A DNA stretch of 64,000 nucleotides. Origin: Acidimicrobiaceae bacterium. GTDB lineage: Bacteria > Actinomycetota > Acidimicrobiia > Acidimicrobiales > UBA8190. Below are positions 55,569-64,000 of the stretch, piece after piece. Location: positions 85,503 through 149,502 of the forward strand of contig PLXQ01000045.1 of the NCBI GenBank assembly GCA_003151475.1. Reading direction: 5' to 3'. A program made the position numbers and the translations under genes. Numbering within the stretch: position 1 is the stretch's first letter; every line of letters begins with the position of its first letter. The notes below the pieces were generated by a model. It made no database searches, had not been told where the DNA came from, and worked only from the letters and a program-made list of their open reading frames with translations.

Positions 55569-55886
55569 GTGGCCGTTGCCATCAGTGCAGATCCGACGAG
55601 ATCGGTCCCGGCAGATCCGGAGCTCGACGACCCCATCACCGACGAAGAGCTCACGGCCCTGGCCCTCGCCGCCGACCCGGATCAGCCCCTCGATGCAGAA
55701 GCCGTCCCCCTCGGCGTCTACCTGGCGCAGGTCCCCGCCATCCTTCCCGGTTGGTACATGCCCCCGGCCATGGCTTCGTGCGGCAGCCGTTGGAGGGCCC
55801 CTGTGATCCTGGCCATCGTCATCGCCTTCTTGATGATCGAGGCGTGGGGTCTCTGCAGCACCTACGGACAGGTCGTGCTCGCCTGA
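55569..55886 (+). CDS. Hypothetical small membrane protein
   Basis: 105 residues from GTG 55569, with AGGGAGGGG upstream. The N-terminal part is acidic and disordered (DPELDDPITDEELTALALAADPDQP), then a soluble segment GVYLAQVPAILPGWYMPP, and a single C-terminal span (about 78-97, APVILAIVIAFLMIEAWGL). I do not recognise a family. The 218-bp region upstream has a TTGACA at 55514 but no clear -10. Confidence 0.65.
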   Translation: MAVAISADPTRSVPADPELDDPITDEELTALALAADPDQPLDAEAVPLGVYLAQVPAILPGWYMPPAMASCGSRWRAPVILAIVIAFLMIEAWGLCSTYGQVVLA

Positions 55887-56023
55887 ACCGGACAGGTCCT
55901 TACGCCTGTCGATTCTGCCCCCCCCATGCGGAGCGCCACCACCAGACGAACAACCGTTGCTGACCGCCCGGCGGATCCGACATCGAGCGCGCCGACGCGA
56001 ACCCGGGTGACCCCGGCGGGACC

Positions 56024-56869
56024 GTGAACGACCCGCTGAAAATCCAGGACCGGGTCCGGCGGCAGGTCCGCCGCCGCCGACGGTGGCGTCGGGCCCGGAT
56101 CGCGCTGTTGTCGGTCACCGCCACGGTGGCGGTCATCGCCGCCGCCTTCGGCATTGATCGCGGGGCTGTCGCCGCCCATAAATTCTATGTCGAGCACCAC
56201 CATGCCGCCCCGCGGGCCACTGGTGCCAACAACCGGGTCACCACGACGACATCGACCACAGCACCGGGGCCCCCGCACTGTGACAGCCCTCAGCTGGGCG
56301 CAACCGTCTCCGACTGGCGCGACATGGGCAACACGGTCGAGGAGATCGTGACGCTCACGAACATCTCGCCCACACTGTGCTCGCTGACGGGTTTCCCCAC
56401 CCTCGGCGCCACGGCCCAGAGTGGAACACCGCTACCGGCGCCCACAGACAATGTCGCCACCCTGGATGCTCCGGTGGCCGGCGGCACAACGGTCCCACCA
56501 GGACCGGTAGTCCTGGTCCATGGCGCCCGGGCGTCTTTCACCCTCAGTTTCGGCAATATCTGTGACCACGTGCTCCCGTCCGGTACGCCGGCGACGGGCG
56601 CGCCGAACGAGTGCTACGCCGGCACCTGGCTCGAGGTCACGCCACCGATGGCGTCAACCCCACTGCTCGTGACCCAACCGCTGCGGCTGACCTATGCCAC
56701 CGCCGGCTTTCAGGTGGGGCCGTTCCAGATGGGCAGCGGCTCGCCCCTTCCGGGGCAGCCGCCACCCACCATTCCCAGGACCGTTCCGACGAATCCGCCG
56801 TCCACCACCCCACCGACAACCGTGCCGACCGTCCCGGTGACGACACCGCCGCCGGCCGGGTCCCCGTAG
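56024..56869 (+). CDS. DUF4232-like membrane-anchored protein
   Basis: 281 residues from GTG 56024. A very basic N terminus (RRQVRRRRRWRRARIAL) and one span (about 26-45) anchor it; a Thr-rich linker (TTTTSTTAPG) leads to an extracytoplasmic domain with CDSPQLGATVSDW, EEIVTLTNISPTLCSLTGFP and a final Pro/Thr-rich tail. The domain resembles DUF4232, common in secreted actinobacterial proteins of unknown function. Two Cys pairs are likely. Stands alone. Confidence 0.72.
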   Translation: MNDPLKIQDRVRRQVRRRRRWRRARIALLSVTATVAVIAAAFGIDRGAVAAHKFYVEHHHAAPRATGANNRVTTTTSTTAPGPPHCDSPQLGATVSDWRDMGNTVEEIVTLTNISPTLCSLTGFPTLGATAQSGTPLPAPTDNVATLDAPVAGGTTVPPGPVVLVHGARASFTLSFGNICDHVLPSGTPATGAPNECYAGTWLEVTPPMASTPLLVTQPLRLTYATAGFQVGPFQMGSGSPLPGQPPPTIPRTVPTNPPSTTPPTTVPTVPVTTPPPAGSP

Positions 56870-56903
56870 GACAGCCCGTAGGGGGTAAGGCGGGACTCGC
56901 TAC

Positions 56904-57464
56904 TCAGCGCTTGCGGGCCGCCGTCTTCTTGGCGACCGGCCGACGAACAGGAGCACGGCGCGGGGCCGTCTTCTTGGCCGGAGCCTTGCGGGCCGGAGCC
57001 TTGCGGGCCGGAGCCTTGCGGGCCGGGGCCCTGCGGGCGGCGGCCTTCTTGGCCGGAGCCTTGCGGGCGGCGGCCTTCTTGGCCGGGGCCTTGCGGGCGG
57101 CGGGAGCCGGAGCGGCGGTCTTGCCCGCGGTCCGAACGGCGTCGTCGCTCGTCGGCCAGACACCCCGGTTCAGCTTCGGAGCACCCCCGGGGGACATCAC
57201 GGCGTCTTTGAACGCCTTCACCGGAGTGATGCGCGCCTTCTTCGAGGCCTTGATCCTGATCGTCTCCCCGGTGGCAGGGTTGCGGCCCATCCGGGCCGGA
57301 CGATCGACCTTGACGAATTTCGCGAACCCGGTGATGGCCACCGGCTCCCCTTTGGACACCACCGCGGTGACCACATCGGTGAATCCCTCGAGGACCGTGG
57401 ACACCGTCTTCAAGTCCACATCCGCCTGAACAGCTACTGCTTTTGCCAGCTCTCGTTTATTCAT
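56904..57464 (-). CDS. HU family DNA-binding protein with long basic tail
   Basis: 186 residues. The HU core is about 1-95: MNKRELAKAVAVQADV, ITGFAKFVKVDRPARMGRNPATGETIRI and ITPVKAFKDAVM. The tail (about 113-186) is built from APAKKAAARK-type repeats, as in HupB of mycobacteria; it resembles histone H1 tails and helps nucleoid compaction. The tail DNA is repetitive (about 56920-57110), so its length is prone to change. Divergent upstream region follows; no promoter is certain. Confidence 0.94.
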   Translation of the reverse strand: MNKRELAKAVAVQADVDLKTVSTVLEGFTDVVTAVVSKGEPVAITGFAKFVKVDRPARMGRNPATGETIRIKASKKARITPVKAFKDAVMSPGGAPKLNRGVWPTSDDAVRTAGKTAAPAPAARKAPAKKAAARKAPAKKAAARRAPARKAPARKAPARKAPAKKTAPRRAPVRRPVAKKTAARKR

Positions 57465-57836
57465 GGGCCCTATTGTGACCTACTGGAACGGAGAGAGGGT
57501 GCTTCTCCCCATCAGGCCCCGGCGGTCGGGGTTCTGACGCCGGATCGCGGTCGTTTCCGACCGGCCGGCGGGGACCGATGGACGGCCCTTCACTGTTGGC
57601 CCGTAGGCCACCGGACAGCTGTCCACGGGTGGGGTTGACGGTGCGACGGGCCGCAGTCGATGAGCCCGGAGAGGCGCGATGGACCCCCATCAGCGATCGT
57701 CCTCGAAGACGACGTTGGGGGTTGACAGTGGCCCCACCCTCCTTCTAACGGGACGGCGGTACCCGGAACGGCACTGTCCGGGTCGGCTCTGTCGCACTCG
57801 GCGGTATCCGCAGGGGCAATCTCCGCACCGTCAACG
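57465..57836. other. Intergenic stretch without a gene
   Basis: 372 bp between the HU start and the P450 stop. I see no convincing coding frame; small open frames here lack family features. A TTGACA at 57722-57727 with TCTAAC 16 bases later (57744-57749) is a promoter-like pair reading rightwards, antisense to the P450 gene. Confidence 0.5.
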
Positions 57837-59039
57837 TCAGGGGAAGACAACGGGCAGGACGCGCGGGCCGCGGACCTGCCCACCGGCCCATCTGATCTCC
57901 GCTCCGTCGGCCAGACGGAACTCCGGGATCCGTTGGAGCCACTCTTCGATCGCGACTCTCAGTTCCATGCGCGCCAGATTCGATCCGGCGCATCGATGGA
58001 TCCCTGACCCGAACGCGACATGACGGTTGTAGGCCCGGTCGAGCATGACGATGTCTGCGTCCTCGAATATCTCCGGATCGCGATTGGCCGCCGGGAAGTT
58101 CAGAAGAACCTTGTCTCCCGCCCTCATCGGACATCCTCCGAACTCGATGTCGTTGGTGACGACGCGCGCCATGGTGACGGGCGAGTAGGCCCTGAGAAAT
58201 TCCTCGACGGCCAGAGGCATGAGATCAGGATCCTTGGCCAGGCGTTGCCGGTCCGCGTCATGCGTCGCCAGATGCCACAGCGATGAACCGATGGCGCTCC
58301 ATGTCGTGTCGACGCCGGCAATGAGGACGAGGGCCGCCACTCCGAGGACGACCCCCTCTTCAATCGGCTCCCCGTCGATCTCGGCCTGGAGCAAATAGCT
58401 CAACAGATCATCACCCGGGTTTTGGCGTCGGTGCTTGATTTGTGAGACGAAATAGTTGATGAGTTCCTCGATGGCCTGTACACGCCGATCCATGTCGTCG
58501 GCGAACTCGAGGACATCTCGGACCCATCGCGTGAAAGTGTCGGCCAACTCGGCTTGCACTCCGAGAATGTGTGCTACCACGCGAACAGGAATTTGCTGGG
58601 CATAGTCGGCGGCGGCATCGACACAATCCCGATCGGCCAACTCATCGAGCAGGGTGCGACAAAGGTTCCGTGTCAGACTCTCGTACTCCGCAACCCTGCG
58701 GTGCGAGAACCACGGAAGCAGAAGCCTCCGGGTCCACGTATGCAGCGGAGGATCGGCCGAGATGGGTGGGAAACCGTAAGGAAGGATCTGCTCGTCGGTC
58801 CGCTCTACCTCGAGGGGGATGACGACGACATCGAGAGAGCTGAAATTGTCGGTGTCGTGTGCGATGGCGGTGACATCGTCGTAGCGGGTAGGCAGCCAAT
58901 CGCTGCCTCGGCGTCCGCTGTGAGCGATCGGACATCTCCTCCGCAGCTCGTCCCAAATCCCGAACGGGTCAGCCACATAGCCCGGTTCGAGAACGTCAAA
59001 ATCGGTGGCCCAGTCGCTCACCGGTTCTGTCCTTCTCAT
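57837..59039 (-). CDS. Cytochrome P450
   Basis: 400 residues from ATG 59039, preceded by AGGAAAA. I-helix LIAGVDTTWSAIG, ExxR in EEFLRAY, and heme loop FGSGIHRCAG with C350. Soluble bacterial P450, probably needing ferredoxin and reductase from elsewhere. The reading frame extends upstream to 59276, but MRRTEPVSDWATDF is a normal N terminus and that extension is not family-like. Substrate unknown. The ABC-2 exporter genes upstream are on the same strand but 329 bp away. Confidence 0.93.
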   Translation of the reverse strand: MRRTEPVSDWATDFDVLEPGYVADPFGIWDELRRRCPIAHSGRRGSDWLPTRYDDVTAIAHDTDNFSSLDVVVIPLEVERTDEQILPYGFPPISADPPLHTWTRRLLLPWFSHRRVAEYESLTRNLCRTLLDELADRDCVDAAADYAQQIPVRVVAHILGVQAELADTFTRWVRDVLEFADDMDRRVQAIEELINYFVSQIKHRRQNPGDDLLSYLLQAEIDGEPIEEGVVLGVAALVLIAGVDTTWSAIGSSLWHLATHDADRQRLAKDPDLMPLAVEEFLRAYSPVTMARVVTNDIEFGGCPMRAGDKVLLNFPAANRDPEIFEDADIVMLDRAYNRHVAFGSGIHRCAGSNLARMELRVAIEEWLQRIPEFRLADGAEIRWAGGQVRGPRVLPVVFP

Positions 59040-59368
59040 GTTTTTTCCTAGAGGCGATCGTGCTGTCTGCCACACGGTCGAGACTGTGCTCATCGGGGTC
59101 CCGAGCCCGGTCCCCCCGAGCGCCTCCAGTGCCCTGCACCGGGCCCGTTGTGCAACATCACAAGCTGTATCCCTGTGTATCGACAGGCAGACCACCCGAA
59201 CTTGAACGGCAGGACTGATCCGGTCACCCGGGGTGGTCCCTGAGCAGAACCGAGGCGTGCCTGGCCTGCGGAGCAACGCCTCGGGCGTTCAAGGCCAAGC
59301 GGCCCCCGAACCAGGTGGTGGGGAGGCGCAACCAGCGGCGACGCTTCGCCGGGGACAGCCCCGATCCC
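59040..59368. other. Intergenic stretch without a gene
   Basis: 329 bp between the ABC permease stop and the P450 start, both on the minus strand. No convincing coding frame. It should contain the P450 promoter; TGTATC occurs twice near 59165-59180, and no clear terminator for the ABC genes was found. Confidence 0.5.
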
Positions 59369-60373
59369 CTACGCCAGTCGGACACCCCGTGCGAGATGGT
59401 GACGGGGGGTACGCAGCCTCCGGGTCGTGACGGCGAGCATGAAGGCCCCCAGGAGGAGGTCGAATCCGAGTCCATACGGCCACACCAGGCCGCCGCGTCC
59501 GATCGGCCCGGGGCTGAACGTCGCCGAAGCGTCGGGCTGTGTCCGCAGTTGCCGCACGGCCCGGCTGATCGAACCCAGGGGGTCGACGTTCGTCGTATCC
59601 GAAGAGCACACCTCCCCGGTAACGGTTTGCGAATGACCATTGGTGATGTTTTCCTGCGTGACGGTTCGACAGCTCGGGCGGGGAAGAGGGGCGACCGGTG
59701 CGGCGTCGGCCAGCACCACGAAGGGGTTGGGGGCGAGAAACACCCAGGTGTTGTCCGTTCTGGCACCGGAATTGCTGGTGGCCGTCAAGCCAGTGGCCAG
59801 AACGAAGACGAGCAGTGTTCCCACCGTCAGCGTGAAGACGGCCAGATAGGACAGGACACTCGAGGTGGTGCTACGCGCCAGCAGCGCCGAAAGACCGAGA
59901 GAGATGGCACAGATCACGCCCAAGAGCAGCGCGAGCACGATGGTGACGACGATGACACGAAAGACCGGCACACCTCCCTCGATCATGGACCAGGCGACGA
60001 GCGGCGCCGAGGTGACCAAGAACACGCAAGCCGTCGCCCAGGCGGCGAGGAGCTTTCCCGCGGCGATGTCGAAGGCGGACAGGTCCGTCACCTGGAGAAC
60101 CCCGAGGGTCCCCCGCTCCCTGTCGCCGTTGATCGATTGACCCGTCAGTGCCGGCATCACGATCAGTGCCAAGGCCAGCTGGAACAGCTGCAGGCCGCCG
60201 TACATCACCGTGCCCCGGCTGCCGTCCAGGGTGGGCGCGCGCCCTATGGCCAGTCTCAGGAGAAGAGTGAAAAGGACCAGAATGACGAACCAGCCACCGA
60301 GCAGCCATCGCCAGTGCCCAGCCCGCACCCGCACCGTGAACTCCAGCCGGGCGACGGTGAAGACGCCCCTCAC
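59369..60373 (-). CDS. ABC-2 type exporter permease
   Basis: 334 residues, about six spans: first LGGWFVILVLFTLLLRL, then FQLALALIVMPALTGQ, and others near AISLGLSALLA and VLSYLAVFTLTVGTLL. The INGDRERGTLGVLQV motif is typical of ABC-2 permeases. Between the last spans is a long soluble loop with Cys pairs (about 240-300). It overlaps the upstream ATPase gene by four bases (ATGA at 60370-60373) and should form a complete exporter with it; the substrate is unknown. Confidence 0.9.
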   Translation of the reverse strand: MRGVFTVARLEFTVRVRAGHWRWLLGGWFVILVLFTLLLRLAIGRAPTLDGSRGTVMYGGLQLFQLALALIVMPALTGQSINGDRERGTLGVLQVTDLSAFDIAAGKLLAAWATACVFLVTSAPLVAWSMIEGGVPVFRVIVVTIVLALLLGVICAISLGLSALLARSTTSSVLSYLAVFTLTVGTLLVFVLATGLTATSNSGARTDNTWVFLAPNPFVVLADAAPVAPLPRPSCRTVTQENITNGHSQTVTGEVCSSDTTNVDPLGSISRAVRQLRTQPDASATFSPGPIGRGGLVWPYGLGFDLLLGAFMLAVTTRRLRTPRHHLARGVRLA

Positions 60374-61323
60374 GCCTGCTCCCCAGTCAGCTGCAGATAC
60401 GTCGCCTCGAGCGTGCTCGTGAGAGGGGCGCAGGACACGACTTGTACCCCGTCATGGACGAGCCCGGCAATCAACCCGGCGGCGGCGACATCGGAGTCCA
60501 GCTCGACATCGACACCGAGGGCCGTCGGCGGAGTGTGGACGTAACCGTGGCGGTCGAGCGCAGCGACCAGGTCCGCCGCATTCAAGGCCCACACACGCCA
60601 TACACGGGGTCCCGAGACGCGCACAGCGTCGTCAATTCGCCTTTCTCCCACCGTGACCCCGCGATCGAAGAAGACGACCCGGTCGGCCATCTGTTCCAGA
60701 TCGGACAGGACGTGGCTGGACACGACGACGGCGGCGCCATCGGACGCCAACTGGCGCACCAGAGCGCGTAGTTCCACCCGGCTGTAAGGATCCAGACCGG
60801 CGGCGGGCTCGTCGAGGAGCAGAACACGAGGCGAATGGACCAGGGCCCGCACGAATCCGAGTCGCTGTTTCTGTCCGCGCGAGAGAACGTGGACTGGCTG
60901 ATCGGAGAATTCCTTCAAGCGGGCCACGCCGATCAATTCTTCTGCCCGGTCCTTCGCCGCACGACCGAGACCGTAGGCCGCTCCGGCGAACGTCAGATAC
61001 TCCCGGGCCGTCAAATTGTCATAGAAGCCGAAAGCGTCAGGCACCCAGCCCATCTGGTCCCGTACGGCGCCGGCGTGGTGGGCCGGGTCGAACCCACCGA
61101 CCCACACCTGGCCGCTGTCATGCGCCAGCAGAGTGGCGAGAACGAGAAAAAGGGTCGTCTTGCCGGCTCCGTTCGGACCGACCATTCCGGTGACCTCGCC
61201 ATAGGCGGCGGTGAAATTGACCCCGCGCAGGGCCTCCACGGCGCCGAACCGACGCCAGACCTCGTGGGCGACGACCCCGTCACCCCCCGGAGTCTGCCCG
61301 GTGACGCCCCCGTCGACAGTCAC
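60370..61323 (-). CDS. ABC transporter ATP-binding protein
   Basis: 317 residues from GTG 61323; a longer frame to 61491 exists, but GAGGGG six bases before the GTG supports this start. Walker A GPNGAGKTTL, signature LSRGQKQRLG, Walker B VLLLDEPAAGLD and switch His in VVVSSHVLSDLE. The C-terminal part (about 235-317) is an additional regulatory or dimer domain, as in drug-exporting ABC ATPases of the DrrA/CcmA type. Forms an exporter with the downstream ABC-2 permease. Confidence 0.94.
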   Translation of the reverse strand: MTVDGGVTGQTPGGDGVVAHEVWRRFGAVEALRGVNFTAAYGEVTGMVGPNGAGKTTLFLVLATLLAHDSGQVWVGGFDPAHHAGAVRDQMGWVPDAFGFYDNLTAREYLTFAGAAYGLGRAAKDRAEELIGVARLKEFSDQPVHVLSRGQKQRLGFVRALVHSPRVLLLDEPAAGLDPYSRVELRALVRQLASDGAAVVVSSHVLSDLEQMADRVVFFDRGVTVGERRIDDAVRVSGPRVWRVWALNAADLVAALDRHGYVHTPPTALGVDVELDSDVAAAGLIAGLVHDGVQVVSCAPLTSTLEATYLQLTGEQA

Positions 61324-61408
61324 CGGCACCCCCTCGGACGGCCGGCCCCCACACATCCGACGCAGTCCAGGGTAGTCCCCGTGAGCCGGTTTAAGCCTGA
61401 GACAGCCG

Positions 61409-61600
61409 ATGCCGATATCGACGGGCGGAGCGCGGTACAACCCCGTCGGTAGCGTCTCGGGACGCACGACGGTCGCCTTTAGCGACACCACCGTCTCAGG
61501 CCTCAGTTCGACCTACTGGTTCGAGGTCAAGGCGGTCGCCGGGGGGTCATCGGCGACCAGCGGCCCGGTATCGACGACCACACCGCCGCTGTGCCTCTGA
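61409..61600 (+). pseudogene. Fibronectin type III domain remnant
   Basis: A 63-codon frame beginning MPISTGGARYNPVGS and ending VSTTTPPLCL has the C-terminal strands of a fibronectin III domain: FSDTTVSGLSSTYWFEVKAVAGGSSATSG. It has no signal peptide and no N-terminal half of the domain, and a stop lies just upstream at 61382. Its start region overlaps the divergent ABC ATPase frame only in the non-coding extension. Likely the tail of a lost secreted protein, though it might be translated. Confidence 0.45.
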
Positions 61601-61647
61601 GTCGTCGGACGGACTGCCAAAGTTCGTCAACCGACTACGTTTAGCTT

Positions 61648-64000
61648 GTGTCTGTCTGCCCCAGCTGCGCGGCCTCCAATCCCGACGGGAACGTTTTCTG
61701 CGGGCAGTGTGGCGGTACGTTGGCGGTGTCAGGATGCCGTTCCTGCGGGTCCTCCAATCCGGCCGGACAGCCCTACTGCGGCCAGTGCGGCTCGGCGCTC
61801 GACAATGCGGCGGGAAAGGTCGTCGGGCCCCCCGTGGAGGAGCGCAAGCTCGCCACTGTTTTGTTCGCCGACGTCGTCGGTTTCACATCATTAGCCGAGC
61901 GGACCGACCCAGAAGTCGTGGCGCGGATCGTGGACACGGCGTTCCGAGAGCTGGCCGACGTCGTGGCCGAGCACGGCGGCACCGTCGACAAGTACATGGG
62001 CGACTCGATGATGGCGGTGTTCGGCGTTCCCGTTGCCCACGACGACGACGCCGAGCGGGCGGTCGCCGCCGGGCTGGCCGTCCGATCGCTCGGGGGTGAC
62101 CTTGCGTTCTCGATCGGTATCAACTCCGGCGAGGTGATGGCCACAGCGGTGGGCGCCGCCGGCGCTGCCACGGTGATCGGCGACACCGTGAACGTGGCCG
62201 CCCGTCTCGAGAAAGTGGCGGCGCCGGGCGAAGTCCTTTGCGGTCGGCTGACGGCCGAGCTCGCCGGCCGACGCATCTGGTTCCGCGAACGCCAGCCGGT
62301 GGTGCTGAAGGGTAAGCAGGAGCCGGTCGGTGTATGGGAGGCGGTGGACCTTCGACCCGCCGACGCCGAACTGGCCGCTGACGGGCCGCCACTGGTCGGA
62401 CGCGATGATGAACTGGCCTTCCTCACCGCCCAATGGCGTCGGGTGCGGCGCGACCGTCAGAATCACGATGTTCTGCTGTGTGGCGAGGCGGGTTCGGGAA
62501 AGACACGGCTCGTGAACGAGCTGGCACGAGTGGCCGCCACCGAAGGAACCGTGGTGCGGGTCACGTATCCGGCGTATGGCTCGATGGGGGGAACGCGAGT
62601 GGCAGCCGAAGTCATCCGCCAACTCGGGCCGGCGGGCGATGTGGAGGTGAGCGCCCGTCTTCGGTCGATCGGCGGGGAGCTCGATCCGTCGCTGAGGGCC
62701 ATTGACCCCGCCGGGATTCCCCAGGAACTGGTGTGGGCATTCGCCCGGCTGTTGCAGGAAAAGACAGCAGACCGACCCCTGCTCCTGATCGTCGACGACA
62801 TGCACCACAGTGGCGATCGCACGCTCGAAATCCTGGGTGAACTGTCCGGCCGGCTCAGCAATGTGGCTCTCCTGACGGTGCTGGCCGGTCGCACCGAACC
62901 GGGCCAGTGGCTGACCCGATTTCCATCGGCCACGACCGTCCGTCTGGGTCCCCTCAGTCGAACCGATGCCGCCACGTTGGCCAACGCGTTCGTCTGCGAC
63001 AAGCCGCTGGCGGCAGACGCCGCCGAATTCCTGGTGGGTCGGGCCAGTGGCAACCCGCTCTATCTGCGCGAGCTGGTTGCTATGGCCCGGTCCCGTGGAT
63101 CGTTGGTCGATGACGGCGACCTGTACCGTCTCGCCACCCACGCCGCCATCCCCGCCACACTCCAGGCTGTGCTCGCCGCCAGGCTCGACGCCCTCGAACC
63201 GAGCCAGAAGCTCGGCCTGCAGCATGTCGCCGTGGTCGGTGAAGCGGCCACCGTGGAACAGGTGACCGGCCTCGGATCATCTGACGCCGCCTCCACGTTG
63301 CGCTCGCTCGTGGAGGTCGGCCTTCTCCGTCACAACCCTGAAGGTCGCTACGACACCGTCGACGCCATGCTGCGAGAGGTGGCCTACGAGACGCTTCCTC
63401 ATAACGTGCGGGGTGAACTCCACCGACGGGCGGCGACCATGGTGGCGACACCCGAGGAAAAGGCCCGCCACCTCGACCGCGCCGCCGGCTACCTTGTCGA
63501 CGACCCGGAGGTGGCAGCGGAGGCGGCCGAGGCATTGGTGGCGGCCGGCCACGTCTTCATCGAAGCGTCCCGCCATCTCGACGCCCTACGGCTTCTCGAG
63601 CGGGCCATGACTCTCGGAGATCTCGAATCGTCGGCCATGCTGGCTCTGGCCAAGATGCAGGCGCTTTGCAGCCGCAACGAGGATGCGCTGAAGACGCTGG
63701 CTCTCATCGAGGACGATCCCGATGACCCCACCATTGCCGTCGAACGCGACCACACGGCGGCGACGTCGACGATGTTCTCGGATCCGTCATCGGCCCTTCC
63801 GGGTCTTCGTGAAGCAGCGGAGAGGTGGCGCCGACTCGGGAACACCACCAAGGAAGCATGGGCCCGCGGCAATGCCGGTGTCGCCTATTTCAACCTGAGT
63901 CTCATGGAGGAGGCGGCGACGGAACTCGAGCAGGCCCTCGAGATCTTCTTCGACGATGGCGACCGCGCCGGTGCCGTCGCCGTGTCCTCATTCCTGTGCC
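61648..64000 (+). CDS. Zinc-ribbon/class III cyclase/AAA/TPR signalling protein (partial)
   Basis: 784 codons inside the window; the 3' end is outside. Starts at GTG 61648. Two CxxC zinc ribbons (C4/C7 with C18/C21; C30/C33 with C44/C47) are followed by a class III adenylate/guanylate cyclase domain: metal-binding D75 in LFADVVGFT, K115 and D119 in DKYMGDSMM, and GDTVNVAARLE. Next is an ATPase domain with P-loop GEAGSGKTRL (about 279-287) and LLLIVDDMHH as Walker B. From about 560 on are helical TPR-like repeats (ALLAKMQALCSRNEDALKTL-like). The layout matches actinobacterial cyclase-AAA-TPR regulators. Substrate preference unknown. Confidence 0.92.
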   Translation, partial: MSVCPSCAASNPDGNVFCGQCGGTLAVSGCRSCGSSNPAGQPYCGQCGSALDNAAGKVVGPPVEERKLATVLFADVVGFTSLAERTDPEVVARIVDTAFRELADVVAEHGGTVDKYMGDSMMAVFGVPVAHDDDAERAVAAGLAVRSLGGDLAFSIGINSGEVMATAVGAAGAATVIGDTVNVAARLEKVAAPGEVLCGRLTAELAGRRIWFRERQPVVLKGKQEPVGVWEAVDLRPADAELAADGPPLVGRDDELAFLTAQWRRVRRDRQNHDVLLCGEAGSGKTRLVNELARVAATEGTVVRVTYPAYGSMGGTRVAAEVIRQLGPAGDVEVSARLRSIGGELDPSLRAIDPAGIPQELVWAFARLLQEKTADRPLLLIVDDMHHSGDRTLEILGELSGRLSNVALLTVLAGRTEPGQWLTRFPSATTVRLGPLSRTDAATLANAFVCDKPLAADAAEFLVGRASGNPLYLRELVAMARSRGSLVDDGDLYRLATHAAIPATLQAVLAARLDALEPSQKLGLQHVAVVGEAATVEQVTGLGSSDAASTLRSLVEVGLLRHNPEGRYDTVDAMLREVAYETLPHNVRGELHRRAATMVATPEEKARHLDRAAGYLVDDPEVAAEAAEALVAAGHVFIEASRHLDALRLLERAMTLGDLESSAMLALAKMQALCSRNEDALKTLALIEDDPDDPTIAVERDHTAATSTMFSDPSSALPGLREAAERWRRLGNTTKEAWARGNAGVAYFNLSLMEEAATELEQALEIFFDDGDRAGAVAVSSFLC

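Noticed and set aside
57590-58023. Small open frames in the HU-P450 gap
   Set aside because: They are Arg/Pro-rich, have no Shine-Dalgarno and overlap the P450 end; no domain is recognisable.

Overview
The window is a very GC-rich, gene-dense bacterial chromosome segment. It suggests a high-GC actinobacterium, probably of the Acidimicrobiia type; this is inferred and was not tested by any search. Supporting signs are many GTG starts, two luciferase-like F420-type oxidoreductases, a HupB-like HU with a long Lys/Ala/Pro/Arg tail, an Asp-box-style lipoprotein of the COG4315 type, a DUF4232-like protein, two P450s, an AtuA-type acyl-CoA carboxylase operon, a PspA-PspAA pair and a glmU-prs pair. 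No rRNA, tRNA, CRISPR array, IS element or prophage was seen.

Layout. 1-5086: a translationally coupled phosphorelay (end of a receiver protein, a REC-PAS-kinase-REC-REC-HPt hybrid kinase, a REC-HPt protein, a REC-GGDEF cyclase). 5102-7258: prs and a GlmU that lacks the acetyltransferase end. 7357-14093: carboxyltransferase, biotin carboxylase, AtuA and acyl-CoA dehydrogenase, probably for branched or terpenoid acyl-CoA breakdown. 14143-18899: a DUF169 protein behind a 5 x 20 bp tandem repeat, a secreted surface protein, YjbQ, glutathione peroxidase, a small unknown and a frameshifted HAD phosphatase. 19058-20987: lipoprotein, ECF sigma and zinc anti-sigma. 20975-30466: diiron protein, acyl-CoA synthetase, PspA/PspAA, SCO6745-like protein, LLM oxidoreductase, two SRPBCC proteins, PPK2, universal stress protein, YceH and a VOC protein.

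30737-43631: amino-acid permease, ABM monooxygenase, COG4280 membrane protein with a small partner, HAD phosphatase, amidase, NTF2-like protein, Gfo/Idh oxidoreductase, DUF3089 lipoprotein, MarR with a DHA2 efflux pump, LLM enzyme, CorA and an Asp/Glu racemase-like protein. 43621-54557: MMPL transporter with divergent TetR and a near-perfect palindrome, a CocE-like lipoprotein without a normal start codon, APH kinase, ICL/PEPM lyase, P450, a gene remnant, and a MocR regulator divergent from an aminotransferase. 54529-64000: a G1-fold secreted protein, small secreted or membrane proteins, HU, a second P450, an ABC-2 exporter, an FN3 remnant, and the start of a zinc-ribbon/cyclase/AAA/TPR signalling protein that runs off the window.

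Three local regulator-target pairs have visible inverted repeats between or over the start codons (MarR-DHA2, TetR-MMPL, MocR-aminotransferase). Short tandem duplications recur through the window, and three of them span the stop codon of a gene. Several convergent genes overlap at their 3' ends. Apart from the AtuA operon and the phosphorelay, most genes are housekeeping or catabolic singletons. I did not find a clear new defence or mobile system.
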